DNA of 64,000 nt from Limiplasma sp031549415 (lineage in GTDB: Bacteria > Bacillota > Clostridia > Christensenellales > Aristaeellaceae): NCBI GenBank assembly GCA_031549415.1, contig JAVBPU010000004.1:62001-126000 (forward strand). Reading direction: 5' to 3'. Under the pieces are notes generated by a model, which was not told the DNA's origin, ran no database searches, and worked only from the letters and a program-made list of their open reading frames with translations. Position 1 is the first letter of the stretch. Each line of letters opens with the position of its first letter. Positions 23,831-32,143 of the stretch are shown in pieces. The position numbers and the translations under genes were made by a program.

Positions 23831-25072
23831 ATGGAATCAATCATCAAGGACGCCTCCTTATCTCTTCGGGGTGAAGAGAAAATCAGCTGGGCCAAAAAGC
23901 ACATGCCTGTGTTAGCCGGGATTTCGGAGAACTTCCAGCGAAACCAACCCTTTCATGGGTTAAAAGTGGCTTTGTCCATCCATTTGGAGGCCAAGACCGC
24001 CTTTTTGGCCCAAGTGCTGCAAATGGGCGGTGCGGAGGTCTATGCCACAGGCTCCAACCCCCTCTCCACCCAGGACGATGTTTGCGCGGCCCTGGCCCAA
24101 AGCGGGGTGTGCGTCTTTGCCACCCATGGCTGCAACGCAGAGCAGTACCATGACTATCTTTGCCGCGCCCTGTCCGTGAAGCCGGACGTGATCATTGACG
24201 ACGGCGGCGATATGGTGCATATCCTGCACGAGGAGCATCCGGAGTGGGCGGAGAACATCAAAGGCGGCTGCGAGGAGACCACCACCGGCGTGCTGCGGCT
24301 TAAAAGCCGCGCGGAAAAAGGTACGCTGCGCTTCCCCATGTTCAACATCAACGACGCGGACTGCAAGCATCTTTTTGACAACCGGTATGGTACCGGGCAA
24401 AGCGTATGGGACGCCATCCTGCGCACCACCAATTTGAACGTCGCCGGCACCACCGTGGTGGTCTGCGGGTATGGCTGGTGCGGCAAGGGCGTGTCCATGC
24501 GCGCCAAGGGCCTGGGGGCCAAGGTCATTGTCACGGAAGTGGACCCGGTGAAGGCCATTGAGGCGGTGATGGACGGTTTCACCGTCTTACCCATGAAAGA
24601 AGCCGCTCCCCTGGGCGATTGCTTCATCACCGTCACCGGATGCAAAGACGTGATCCTGCCGGAGCATATGCTGCTGATGAAGGAAGGCGCACTGCTTTCC
24701 AACGCGGGCCACTTTGACGTGGAAGTGGCCGTGGCGGGGCTGCGGGCCTTTGCCAAGAACAGCTTTTCCGCCCGCAACAACATTGAAGGCTTCCTATTGC
24801 CCAATGGCAAAACCGTGTACCTGCTGGCCCAGGGCCGCTTGGTCAACCTGGCCGCCGGTGACGGCCACCCCGTGGAGATCATGGATATGAGCTTTGCCTT
24901 ACAAGCCCTTTGCGCCCGCCGCATCGTGGCCCAGGGCGGCGCCCTGTCCAAAACCCTTCTGCCCGTTCCCCAGGACATCGACAAGGACGTGGCCCTGCGC
25001 AAGCTCAGCGCCCTGGGCGTTTCCATTGATACCCTCACGGCGGAGCAAAAGAAATATCTGGAAGAAGCGTAA
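23831..25072 (+). CDS. ahcY: adenosylhomocysteinase (S-adenosyl/S-inosyl-homocysteine hydrolase)
   Basis: 413 residues, the short form without the insert of eukaryotic enzymes. Substrate-site motifs are E-E-T-T-T-G (about residue 155), and I-N-D-A-D-C-K-H-L-F-D-N-R-Y-G-T-G-Q-S (about 174-192), with the Lys and Asp that normally act in catalysis near it. The NAD site is G-Y-G-W-C-G-K-G (about 215). It splits S-adenosyl- or S-inosyl-homocysteine to homocysteine plus nucleoside, keeping the methylation cycle running. It lies directly before the methionine transporter operon, which makes sense physiologically, but that operon has its own promoter at 25113. Confidence 0.95.
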   Translation: MESIIKDASLSLRGEEKISWAKKHMPVLAGISENFQRNQPFHGLKVALSIHLEAKTAFLAQVLQMGGAEVYATGSNPLSTQDDVCAALAQSGVCVFATHGCNAEQYHDYLCRALSVKPDVIIDDGGDMVHILHEEHPEWAENIKGGCEETTTGVLRLKSRAEKGTLRFPMFNINDADCKHLFDNRYGTGQSVWDAILRTTNLNVAGTTVVVCGYGWCGKGVSMRAKGLGAKVIVTEVDPVKAIEAVMDGFTVLPMKEAAPLGDCFITVTGCKDVILPEHMLLMKEGALLSNAGHFDVEVAVAGLRAFAKNSFSARNNIEGFLLPNGKTVYLLAQGRLVNLAAGDGHPVEIMDMSFALQALCARRIVAQGGALSKTLLPVPQDIDKDVALRKLSALGVSIDTLTAEQKKYLEEA

Positions 25073-25112
25073 GACAGATACAAAAAAAATACCGTCCTTT
25101 GCCTTTTGCCGC

Positions 25113-25142
25113 TTGACAGGCCGGCCCGGCCTGTGGTATCGT
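25113..25142 (+). promoter_or_regulatory. promoter of the met leader and metNIQ, with a dyad in the spacer
   Basis: TTGACA (25113-25118), an 18-base spacer and TATCGT (25137-25142). The perfect dyad ACAGGCCGGCCCGGCCTGT (25116-25134) fills the space between the boxes and could be an operator. It could also be part of a weak terminator for ahcY, but no T-run follows. Confidence 0.6.
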
Positions 25143-25190
25143 ATCTATCAATCAAGGTGCAACCTGCACCCAGCGAAGGAGGAATCGCCT

Positions 25191-25268
25191 GTGACGAACC
25201 TATGTGCCATGCCGATGCTCATGATGCGCGCGTGCGATTGCTCGTGCTGTTTGTGTTGCGTCGCTTAA
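25191..25268 (+). CDS. Met/Cys-rich leader peptide of the metNIQ operon
   Basis: 25 codons from GTG 25191, with a strong ribosome site (AAGGAGG, 25176-25182) eight bases before it. The peptide has Met at positions 1, 7, 9, 11 and 12 and Cys at 5, 15, 17, 19, 20, 22 and 23, so 12 of 25 residues contain sulfur. An intrinsic terminator begins 15 bases after its stop, and metN follows. This is the layout of a ribosome-mediated attenuator reading charged Met-tRNA and Cys-tRNA. A small stem (GGTGCA/TGCACC, 25156-25170) lies just before the ribosome site. The peptide itself probably has no function beyond regulation. Confidence 0.75.
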   Translation: MTNLCAMPMLMMRACDCSCCLCCVA

Positions 25269-25282
25269 TGGTTCTGTAACCC

Positions 25283-25317
25283 AAAGCCCGCTTCGCACCG
25301 CGCGAGGTGGGCTTTTT
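25283..25317 (+). terminator. attenuator terminator before metN
   Basis: AAAGCCCGC (25283-25291) pairs with GTGGGCTTT (25307-25315, one G-U), followed by a T-run to 25317. It lies between the leader peptide stop and the metN ribosome site (GGGAGG, 25341-25346). Its loop (25294-25304) can pair with leader codons 13-16 (25227-25236), ten pairs with one bulged C, giving a possible competing structure. Confidence 0.75.
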
Positions 25318-25351
25318 CTATGATCATTTCCGGAAGGAAAGGGAGGATTCC

Positions 25352-26434
25352 ATGACGGAGACGTCCGATACGCTGGTGGACATTTATGATAATTTTGACC
25401 ATCCGGTCATAGACCCGGACGCGGCGTCAGATGCCGCCGCCCAGATCGTCATCCGGGGCCTGCGAAAGGTCTACCCGGTCCCCGGCGGTGAACTGGTGGC
25501 CCTGGACAACATCCACCTGAGCATCCATAAGGGCGATATCTACGGCATCATCGGGATGAGCGGCGCGGGCAAAAGCACCCTCATCCGCTGTCTGAACCGG
25601 CTGGATACCCCCAGCGAGGGCCAGGTATTCATTGACGGGCAGAACATCCTGGCCATGAACGCCCAGGAATTGCGCCAGACCCGCCGCCGCATGGGCATGA
25701 TCTTTCAGCAGTTCAACCTGCTGATGCAAAAGACCGTGGCCCGCAACGTGCGCTATCCCCTGGAAATTGCTGGGGTGCCTGCCAAGGAAGCCAACGAGCG
25801 CGTGAAAGAGCTGCTGAAAATCGTTGGATTGGAGGAGAAGGCCGCCGCCTATCCCAGTCAGCTTTCCGGCGGACAAAAGCAGCGGGTGGCCATTGCCCGG
25901 GCGCTGGCTTCCAGCCCCGAGATGCTGCTGTGCGACGAGGCCACCAGCGCCCTGGACCCCATGACCACCCAGTCCATTTTGGAACTGCTGAAGGAAATCA
26001 ACCAGAAAATGGGCATCACCGTGGTGCTGATCACCCACGAAATGGCAGTCATTCGCCAGATTTGCAACAAGGTGGCCATTTTGGACTTTGGCAAGCTGGT
26101 GGAGGAAGGCACGGTGGACGACGTGTTCTTGCACACCAAGTCCGCAGCGGGCCGCCGGTTGTTCGGCATCTTGCCCCAGGAGGACATCACCCCGCCCCAG
26201 CCCGCCCTGCGCATCGTATTTGACGGCGAAGCGGTGGAGCAGCCCATCATTAGCCGCCTGGTGCGGGATTGCGGTGCGGACGTAAACATCCTTTCCGCGG
26301 ATATGCGGCAGCTGAACCAAAAGATCTACGGGCAAATGCTCATTGGAAAGCCCGAGGACGCGGCGCAGCAAAAGCGCATTGTGGAGTATCTGGAAAAAGC
26401 CGGGCTTACAGTGGAGGAGGTGCAGCTGCCATGA
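25352..26434 (+). CDS. metN: methionine ABC transporter ATP-binding protein
   Basis: 360 residues from ATG 25352. Motifs: G-M-S-G-A-G-K-S-T (Walker A, about residue 68), L-S-G-G-Q-K-Q-R (about 170), M-L-L-C-D-E-A-T-S-A-L-D (Walker B) and L-I-T-H-E-M (H-loop). The C-terminal ~75 residues form the NIL regulatory domain (L-R-I-V-F-D-G-E...G-A-D-V-N-I-L-S), which in MetN binds methionine and shuts the transporter. An unusual ~30-residue acidic N-terminal extension precedes the ABC core. Its TGA overlaps the metI ATG. Confidence 0.94.
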   Translation: MTETSDTLVDIYDNFDHPVIDPDAASDAAAQIVIRGLRKVYPVPGGELVALDNIHLSIHKGDIYGIIGMSGAGKSTLIRCLNRLDTPSEGQVFIDGQNILAMNAQELRQTRRRMGMIFQQFNLLMQKTVARNVRYPLEIAGVPAKEANERVKELLKIVGLEEKAAAYPSQLSGGQKQRVAIARALASSPEMLLCDEATSALDPMTTQSILELLKEINQKMGITVVLITHEMAVIRQICNKVAILDFGKLVEEGTVDDVFLHTKSAAGRRLFGILPQEDITPPQPALRIVFDGEAVEQPIISRLVRDCGADVNILSADMRQLNQKIYGQMLIGKPEDAAQQKRIVEYLEKAGLTVEEVQLP

Positions 26435-27093
26435 CCTTTGCGCAGCTTTGGCCCTTGATACTGGAAGGAACCAAGGAAACCCTGTACATGACCCTTTGGA
26501 GCGGCCTGTTCGCCTATTTGTTGGGGTTGCCCCTGGGCGTGCTCCTGGTCATCACCAAAAGAGGCAGCATTTTGCCCGCCCCCACCCTGAACTCCATTGT
26601 TGGCGGCATCATCAATTTTCTTCGGTCCATTCCCTTTATCATTTTGCTGGCCATGCTTCTCCCAGTCACCCGATTGGTGATGGGCAAAGCCATTGGCACC
26701 ACAAGCGTTGTTTTTCCTCTTGTGATGAGCGCCTTCCCCTATGTGGCCCGCATGGTGGAGAGCTCCCTGGAGGAGGTGGACTCCGGCATTTTGGAAGCCG
26801 CCCAGTCCATGGGCTCCACCAACTGGCAGATCATTTTGAAGGTCCTGCTGCCCGAAGCGATCCCTTCCCTGGTGAACGGCGCGGCCATCGTGATTACCAC
26901 CATTTTGGCCTATACCGCCATGGCCAGCGCAGTCGGTGGCGGCGGCCTTGGGTCCCTGGCCATCACCAAGGGCTACCAGGCACACAGGGATGAAGTCCTC
27001 TACTCCGCCAGTATTGTGCTGGTGCTGCTGGTGCAGCTGATCACCGTTTCCGGCACGAGGTTGACCCGCAGGCTCGACCATCGGAAAAAATAA
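26431..27093 (+). CDS. metI: methionine ABC transporter permease
   Basis: 220 residues, with the start overlapping the metN stop (ATGA). There are five or more hydrophobic helices. The binding-protein-dependent permease signature is E-A-A-Q-S-M-G-S-T-N-W-Q-I-I-L-K-V-L-L-P-E-A (about residues 127-148), and the family's N-F-L-R-S-I-P-F-I-I-L segment lies at about 62-72. It forms the membrane channel of MetNIQ. Confidence 0.94.
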   Translation: MTFAQLWPLILEGTKETLYMTLWSGLFAYLLGLPLGVLLVITKRGSILPAPTLNSIVGGIINFLRSIPFIILLAMLLPVTRLVMGKAIGTTSVVFPLVMSAFPYVARMVESSLEEVDSGILEAAQSMGSTNWQIILKVLLPEAIPSLVNGAAIVITTILAYTAMASAVGGGGLGSLAITKGYQAHRDEVLYSASIVLVLLVQLITVSGTRLTRRLDHRKK

Positions 27094-27123
27094 AAAACCC
27101 AATGGATGAAAGGAGATCTTCCC

Positions 27124-27936
27124 ATGAAAAAGCTTCTATCGGTTCTTCTGGTCACCCTCCTGGCCCTGGGCGCAACCTCTGCCTTGGCGAACGAAACCAT
27201 CGTCATCGGCGCCACCCCCAGCCCCCACGCGGAAATCCTGGAACTGGTCAAGGAAGACCTGGCTGCCCTGGGCTATGACCTGGATATCCAGGTATTTACC
27301 GAGTACCCCATCCCCAACCCCGCCACCGCCGCCGGGGATTTGATGGCGAACTTTTTCCAACATATGCCCTACCTGAATGCCTATAACGCCAGCGTGCCCG
27401 ATGCTGAAAAGCTGGTAGCCGTCATTCCCATCCACTACGAGCCCTACGGCCTCTATGCGGGCACCAAAAAGACCCTGGAGGAACTGGCCGAGGGCGACAC
27501 CATCGCCGTGACCAATGACCCCTCCAATGAGGCCCGCGCCCTGCTGCTGCTGCAGGAGGCTGGCTACATCACCCTGCCCGAAGGCAGCACCGGCGATGAC
27601 ACTCTCACCAAGCTGGACATCGTGGAAAACAAGCTGAACCTGGACATCGTGGAAATGAACGCGGAACTGCTGCCCGCCTCCCTGGGGGATGTGAGCTATG
27701 CGGTCATCAACGGCAACTTTGCCATCGGCGCGGGCCTGAAGCCCAGCAAGGACGCCCTGAAGCTGGAAGACCCCAAGGGCGCTGGCGAGTACTACATCAA
27801 CTATGTGGTGGTGAAGCCCGAAAACGAGAAAGCCCCCTGGGTAGAGGCCCTGCGCACCGTGCTGCAAAGCGATAAGATCCGTGATTTCATGAACAATAAC
27901 GAGGCCTATGCCAATGGCGTAATCCCGGTTTTCTAA
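27124..27936 (+). CDS. metQ: methionine-binding protein (NLPA/MetQ family) without lipobox
   Basis: 270 residues. ATG 27124 follows GAAAGGAGA. The signal peptide ends S-A-L-A-N-E with no Cys, so the usual MetQ lipid anchor is missing. Mature family motifs are I-V-I-G-A-T-P-S-P-H-A-E-I-L (about residues 24-37), V-F-T-E-Y-P-I-P-N-P-A (about 58), A-N-F-F-Q-H-M-P-Y-L (about 75) and D-P-S-N-E-A-R-A-L-L-L-L (about 135). It captures methionine outside the membrane for MetNI. How it stays with the cell without lipid is unclear. Confidence 0.92.
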   Translation: MKKLLSVLLVTLLALGATSALANETIVIGATPSPHAEILELVKEDLAALGYDLDIQVFTEYPIPNPATAAGDLMANFFQHMPYLNAYNASVPDAEKLVAVIPIHYEPYGLYAGTKKTLEELAEGDTIAVTNDPSNEARALLLLQEAGYITLPEGSTGDDTLTKLDIVENKLNLDIVEMNAELLPASLGDVSYAVINGNFAIGAGLKPSKDALKLEDPKGAGEYYINYVVVKPENEKAPWVEALRTVLQSDKIRDFMNNNEAYANGVIPVF

Positions 27937-27964
27937 GCCACTGGGTTTTCTGATTCGCACTCCA

Positions 27965-27994
27965 CGGCCTTCACTTTGTGTGAAGGCCGCTTTT
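27965..27994 (+). terminator. intrinsic terminator after metQ
   Basis: CGGCCTTCAC/GTGAAGGCCG form a 10-bp stem with a 5-base loop, followed by CTTTT. Confidence 0.8.
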
Positions 27995-28065
27995 GTGTAG
28001 GCTTTTCATGGATTTCACTGTGGCAAGAAGGTGTACAAAAAGCAAAAAAGTACTCTCCCTCCGAT

Positions 28066-28094
28066 TTGACAACCCGCCCCTACAATGGTATAGT
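28066..28094 (+). promoter_or_regulatory. promoter of the lamin-tail protein gene
   Basis: TTGACA (28066-28071), a 17-base spacer and TATAGT (28089-28094). Confidence 0.75.
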
Positions 28095-28158
28095 GAAAAG
28101 CACATAAACCCTTGCCCTGCTGGCCTTTGGGCATTCTACACCGAAAGGAATGTGCCTC

Positions 28159-28704
28159 ATGTTGAAATTCACCTGTCTTTGCCTGGCCTGCCTGTTGCTT
28201 TTCACCGCCCCTCTGGGAGCGGGCGCGCAGGAACCCTCCATTCCTTTGCGCATCACGGAAATCATGGCCTCCAATGGCGTCAGCCTGGAGGACGCCTTTG
28301 GCCGCTCGCCAGACTGGGTTGAAATCCACAATCCTACCAAAGAGCCCATTTCTTTGGAGGGCCTCTGCGTGTCCGACAAGAAGGATGAACTGGAGCGGTA
28401 CACCTTCCCCGCAGGCGCGGTGATTGCCCCGGACGAGTATATCATCGTGTTCGCTTCCGGCAGCAAAAAGGACATTGCGGATGAATACCACACCTCCTTC
28501 AAGTTCAGCGCCAGCGGCGAAGCGGCCTATCTGAGCAAGGACGGCGTAGTGATTGACTCTGTGCATTTCCAGGACCAGCCCAAGGACATCAGCCTGGCCT
28601 TGGACCTGGACGGGCAATTCAAGCTGACCAGCACGCCCACCCCCTATGCCGCCAACCAAATCACCCCCGTGGAAGGGGAGTTTGCCTCGGAAGAAGAGGA
28701 CTAA
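28159..28704 (+). CDS. secreted lamin-tail domain protein
   Basis: 181 residues from ATG 28159, with GAAAGGA nine bases before it; the ATG at 28150 touches that site. A signal peptide (about 1-24, G-A-G-A-Q-E) precedes a lamin-tail domain (about 30-140): L-R-I-T-E-I-M-A-S-N-G, D-W-V-E-I-H-N-P-T, and P-D-E-Y-I-I-V-F-A-S-G. A short acidic tail follows. In bacteria such domains occur on secreted nucleases and surface proteins; here the domain stands alone, so a binding role outside the cell is likely. Confidence 0.85.
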   Translation: MLKFTCLCLACLLLFTAPLGAGAQEPSIPLRITEIMASNGVSLEDAFGRSPDWVEIHNPTKEPISLEGLCVSDKKDELERYTFPAGAVIAPDEYIIVFASGSKKDIADEYHTSFKFSASGEAAYLSKDGVVIDSVHFQDQPKDISLALDLDGQFKLTSTPTPYAANQITPVEGEFASEEED

Positions 28705-28752
28705 CTTCTCAGCAACTACCCAGCAACAAATCTAGCCTTGACAATTTCCTTC

Positions 28753-28789
28753 AAGACGGGTATGGTTTTCATAAACCACCCGTCTTTTT
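28753..28789 (+). terminator. intrinsic terminator after the lamin-tail protein gene
   Basis: An 8-bp plus 6-bp interrupted stem (AAGACGGG with CCCGTCTT, TGGTTT with AAACCA) is followed by TTT. A TTGACA at 28738 lies just before it; if that is a promoter, the hairpin sits in the leader of the next gene. Confidence 0.75.
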
Positions 28790-28815
28790 CATGCTGGGAA
28801 AGTGAGGACTCCATC

Positions 28816-30138
28816 ATGCCTTTCTCCTCCAAAACAACTTGCAAAACAAGGGCCTTGGCGCTAGCCTGGCTGGTGGGCTGCCTGTGCGCATGGGTCCTTC
28901 CCAGCCTCGCCCAAGGGGAGGCAGAGCCCGCAAAGCCCTTTACCGCCTTCATCGCCTCGGACCTGCACTATCTGTCCCCCCGGCTGGGCACGGAAGGGGC
29001 CGCCTACCAGGCCAACGCCCACCCTCGGGACGGCAAGGCTATCCTGTATATCGACCTGCTTGTAGACGCCTTCGTAGAAGAAATCATTGCAAAAAAACCG
29101 GATGTGGTGTTGCTTTCCGGAGATTTGACCTTCAATGGCGAAAGATACAGCCATGAGGATTTGGCGAAAAAGCTGGCCCGCATCGACCCTGCCCTCACCC
29201 GGGTGTATGTGATCCCGGGCAACCATGATATTGAAAACGTGTACGCCAGCAGCTTTGCTGGAGATGACTTAGTGCCAGCGGAACCCCTCACCGCCGAACA
29301 GTTTGCGGACCTGTACGGCCCTTTTGGGGAGTCCCTGCGGCTTCTGGACAAGACCTTTGGCCTGGACTACTCGGTGGAAAATGAAACGGGTCCCTGGTTT
29401 TTGATGCTGGACACCTGCCAGTACACCTCCAACCAAGCCCTGGGCCACTCCGTGCCAGATGGCATGGTGGACAACCGGCTCTTTCCCTGGATGAGACGCG
29501 TGGCGGAGCGGGCCAAAGCCGCGGCACGCCCGCTGATCACCGTCACCCATCACAACCTGTACCGGCACCACCCCACCCTTCGCACCTCCTACACCCTGGA
29601 AAATAACGGGGAGTTTTTCGCCTTTATGCAGGACACAGGCATCGCCCTGAACTTCAGCGGTCACAGCCACGTGCAGAGCATCCTGTCCTATGAGGGGATC
29701 ACCGAAGTGATCTCAGAGGCTTTTAGCGTCTACCCTCACCAATACGGGGTGCTACTCTACGTGGGGGACAGGCTGACCTATGACACCCAGAACCTGGATG
29801 TAGCCGGTTATGTGCAGGCCCAGGGCCTGACGGACCCCAACCTGGTACACTATGACAGCTATGCCCGTGCTCTGTTGGACGCCACCTTGAGCAATATGGA
29901 AGGCCACATGAACGAGGCCTGGACCCCAGAGCAGCAAAAAGAAGTGGCTGCCCTCATCGCGGATCTCAACGCCGGGTACTTTGCCGGGGAGCCTGTGCCG
30001 GAGGGTATCAAAGAGCGCCCTGCTTATCAACTGATCTTGCAGGACAAAGGTTTCCTTGGCAAGTACATCCAAGGGATTTTGGAAGAGGATGGCGTGAGTG
30101 ACCAGCACTGGGAGATGGCGTTTCCCGCAAGGGATTAG
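28816..30138 (+). CDS. secreted metallophosphoesterase
   Basis: 440 residues from ATG 28816. An earlier in-frame start would lie inside the terminator. A hydrophobic signal segment (about 12-35) is followed by calcineurin-like metal motifs: A-S-D-L-H-Y (about 48), S-G-D-L-T (about 98), P-G-N-H-D-I (about 134), V-T-H-H-N (about 240) and G-H-S-H-V-Q (about 280). All metal ligands are present. It hydrolyses phosphoesters outside the cell, possibly for phosphate supply; the substrate is unknown. A helical C-terminal ~100 residues follows the catalytic core. Confidence 0.88.
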   Translation: MPFSSKTTCKTRALALAWLVGCLCAWVLPSLAQGEAEPAKPFTAFIASDLHYLSPRLGTEGAAYQANAHPRDGKAILYIDLLVDAFVEEIIAKKPDVVLLSGDLTFNGERYSHEDLAKKLARIDPALTRVYVIPGNHDIENVYASSFAGDDLVPAEPLTAEQFADLYGPFGESLRLLDKTFGLDYSVENETGPWFLMLDTCQYTSNQALGHSVPDGMVDNRLFPWMRRVAERAKAAARPLITVTHHNLYRHHPTLRTSYTLENNGEFFAFMQDTGIALNFSGHSHVQSILSYEGITEVISEAFSVYPHQYGVLLYVGDRLTYDTQNLDVAGYVQAQGLTDPNLVHYDSYARALLDATLSNMEGHMNEAWTPEQQKEVAALIADLNAGYFAGEPVPEGIKERPAYQLILQDKGFLGKYIQGILEEDGVSDQHWEMAFPARD

Positions 30139-30165
30139 GAGCCATCAGAAATAGTTCATCAGAAA

Positions 30166-30214
30166 CAAACCGCCGCTTTGGCACGCTTGTGTGCCAGAGC
30201 GGCGGTTTGTTTTT
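30166..30214 (+). terminator. intrinsic terminator
   Basis: A 12-bp outer stem (CAAACCGCCGCT with AGCGGCGGTTTG) and a 6-bp inner stem (TGGCAC with GTGCCA) are followed by TTTTT. Confidence 0.85.
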
Positions 30215-30343
30215 GTGTGCTGCTTTTCTACTTTCAGTATACCAGCGTTTCTTAAAAAAACAAGACTATTCTTTTTGGCCGGGGCATGCTATGCTAGGGC
30301 CTCCCCCATCCCCCGCCACAAAATATCACAGGAGGCGCATGCC

Positions 30344-30967
30344 ATGTCCACTGTCCAGCGGTATTCCAAGCTTTTGGCGACCCATCTGGTGGAAGCCTTT
30401 TCCAAGCGAAACCTGGAGGCCAGCTACTGCGAAACCAAGGAGGAGGCGTTGTCCGCCGCCCTTGCCCTCATTCCCCCCGGGGCGGTGGTCAGCCACGGTG
30501 GCAGCCAAACCCTGCGGGAAATTGGGCTGCTGGACAGCCTGCCCAATCTGGACTGCCGCTACCTGGACCCCTTGCATGCCGCCAGCGGGCAGGAGCGTGA
30601 ACAGGTGGCCCATGACGCGCTGGCGTCGGATGTCTATTTCCTCAGCGCCAACGCCATCACCCAGGCGGGCGAACTGGTGAATGTGGACGGCATCGGCAAC
30701 CGGGTGGCGGCCCTGGCCTTTGGCCCCAAAAAAGTGGTGGTCATCGCCGGGATGAACAAGGTGGTACCCACCCTAGACATGGCCTTGGAGCGTGCCAAGC
30801 ACCAAGCCGCGCAAATGATCTGCCTCTATTTCAGCAAGGAAGACCTTTCCTTTGAACAGGCGGACAGGGCTGCCGAAGCTGCCATCCAGCACCTGTCTAT
30901 TACCAGCGGTTCTGTCATAAAGGGACGCGTGCATGTGCTGCTGGTGGGCGAAAGCCTGGGGTTCTAA
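30344..30967 (+). CDS. LUD domain protein (LutC/YkgG-like)
   Basis: 207 residues. ATG 30344 has GGAGG eight bases before it. The family motif V-N-V-D-G-I-G-N-R-V-A-A-L-A-F-G-P-K-K-V-V-V-I-A-G-M-N-K is present (about residues 110-137), as is V-V-S-H-G-G-S-Q-T-L (about 48-57). Related proteins take part in lactate or similar 2-hydroxy acid oxidation, but the partners LutA and LutB are not here, so the exact job is open. Confidence 0.85.
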   Translation: MSTVQRYSKLLATHLVEAFSKRNLEASYCETKEEALSAALALIPPGAVVSHGGSQTLREIGLLDSLPNLDCRYLDPLHAASGQEREQVAHDALASDVYFLSANAITQAGELVNVDGIGNRVAALAFGPKKVVVIAGMNKVVPTLDMALERAKHQAAQMICLYFSKEDLSFEQADRAAEAAIQHLSITSGSVIKGRVHVLLVGESLGF

Positions 30968-30973
30968 CGCCGC

Positions 30974-32143
30974 TTAGGCCTTTTTCTTCCCCCTACGCAG
31001 CAACCACCCAATCGCTTTTTTCGCAGGCTTGTAGGGGAAGGCCTCCATGGTTTTGGCGGTATCCGCCAACCGTTCCCGAATGGCAATGTGCTGGGGGCAA
31101 TGCTCTTCGCACTTGCCACATTTTTTACAGGTGGAAGCGTTGTGGTCACCCACATAGGTGATGTACTTGCTCATGGACCGTATGCGGGATGTGACGGCCG
31201 TTTCATTGTAACAGCTGAAACACAGGGGGATGTCCACTCCAAAAGGGCAGGGCATGCAATAGGCGCAACCGGTACAGGGCACCTTGGTCTTTTCCCGGAT
31301 GATCTGCCGGGCGGCCTCAAACAGCCTCCCTTCCTCCGGCGTCAGCGTGCCCGGCTGGGCCTCACTGGCCACCCGCAGGTTTTCCTCCAAAATGGGCAGC
31401 GTGTTCATGCCGGAGAGCACCACCGTCACTTCCAAATGGTTCAGCACCCAGCGCAAGGCCCATTCCGCCGGGCTTCTTTTGGGTGCCGCTTTGGCAAAGA
31501 GGCTGGCGGCTTCCGGCGGAAGCCCGGTGGCCAGCCGTCCCCCTTGCAGGGGCTCCATCACCATCACCGCCATGTTCTTGCTGGCCGCGTACAGCAGGCC
31601 GTCCTTGCCCGCCTGGCTCCATTCGTCCAAATAGTTATATTGGAGCAAGCAGCACTGCCATGGATAGGCGTCCACAATCTGCCGAAAATCCTCCCGACCC
31701 CCATGGTAGGAAAAGCCGATATTTTTGATCTGCCCAGCAGCCTTCCTTTTGGCGATCCACTCTTCCACGCCGATGTCCACCAAGCGCTGCCATTGCTCCA
31801 TGCTATTTAAGGTATGCATGAGGTAATAATCCACATAGCCCGTTTGCAGCCGTTCCAGCTCCGTATCAAAAAACCGGTCCAAATCCTCCCGGCTTTTGAC
31901 AAAATACTGGGGCATCTTGGTACAGATCTTCACCTGGTCCCGCAGGCCGTGGCGGTCCAAAATGCGGCCCAGCATAGCCTCATTGCCCGGATAAAAGTAA
32001 GCGGTATCCACGTAGTTGATGCCCTGTGAAATGCCTTTGACCAGCAATTCCGTGGCTTCTTTTTCATTTTTAGGCAGGCGCATACAGCCATAGCCCAAGG
32101 CCGACAGCTTGTCGCCGTTGTTTGGATTCACCCGATATTGCAT
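30974..32143 (-). CDS. aldo/keto reductase with C-terminal 4Fe-4S ferredoxin domain
   Basis: 389 residues. The AKR barrel is seen in G-Y-G-C-M-R-L-P (about 16-23), N-Y-V-D-T-A-Y-F-Y (catalytic Asp and Tyr, about 43-51), the Lys in C-T-K-M-P (about 76) and the His in L-M-H-T-L-N (about 110). The C-terminal ~100 residues hold C-x-x-C-x-x-C-x-x-x-C in C-T-G-C-A-Y-C-M-P-C and a second set in C-K-K-C-G-K-C-E-E-H-C. Such fusions reduce carbonyls with electrons passing via iron-sulfur clusters in anaerobes. The substrate is unknown. It converges with the LUD gene, with only 6 bases between the stops. Confidence 0.9.
   Translation of the reverse strand: MQYRVNPNNGDKLSALGYGCMRLPKNEKEATELLVKGISQGINYVDTAYFYPGNEAMLGRILDRHGLRDQVKICTKMPQYFVKSREDLDRFFDTELERLQTGYVDYYLMHTLNSMEQWQRLVDIGVEEWIAKRKAAGQIKNIGFSYHGGREDFRQIVDAYPWQCCLLQYNYLDEWSQAGKDGLLYAASKNMAVMVMEPLQGGRLATGLPPEAASLFAKAAPKRSPAEWALRWVLNHLEVTVVLSGMNTLPILEENLRVASEAQPGTLTPEEGRLFEAARQIIREKTKVPCTGCAYCMPCPFGVDIPLCFSCYNETAVTSRIRSMSKYITYVGDHNASTCKKCGKCEEHCPQHIAIRERLADTAKTMEAFPYKPAKKAIGWLLRRGKKKA

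Noticed and set aside
25073..25190. S-box (SAM) or T-box riboswitch before metNIQ
   Set aside because: The space before the leader peptide is too short for either, and I find neither the T-box sequence nor the S-box core; the coding leader explains the region better.
28738..28766. TTGACA...TATGGT as promoter of the metallophosphoesterase gene
   Set aside because: The -10 lies within the strong terminator at 28753-28789, so any transcript would be stopped almost at once; not listed as a promoter.
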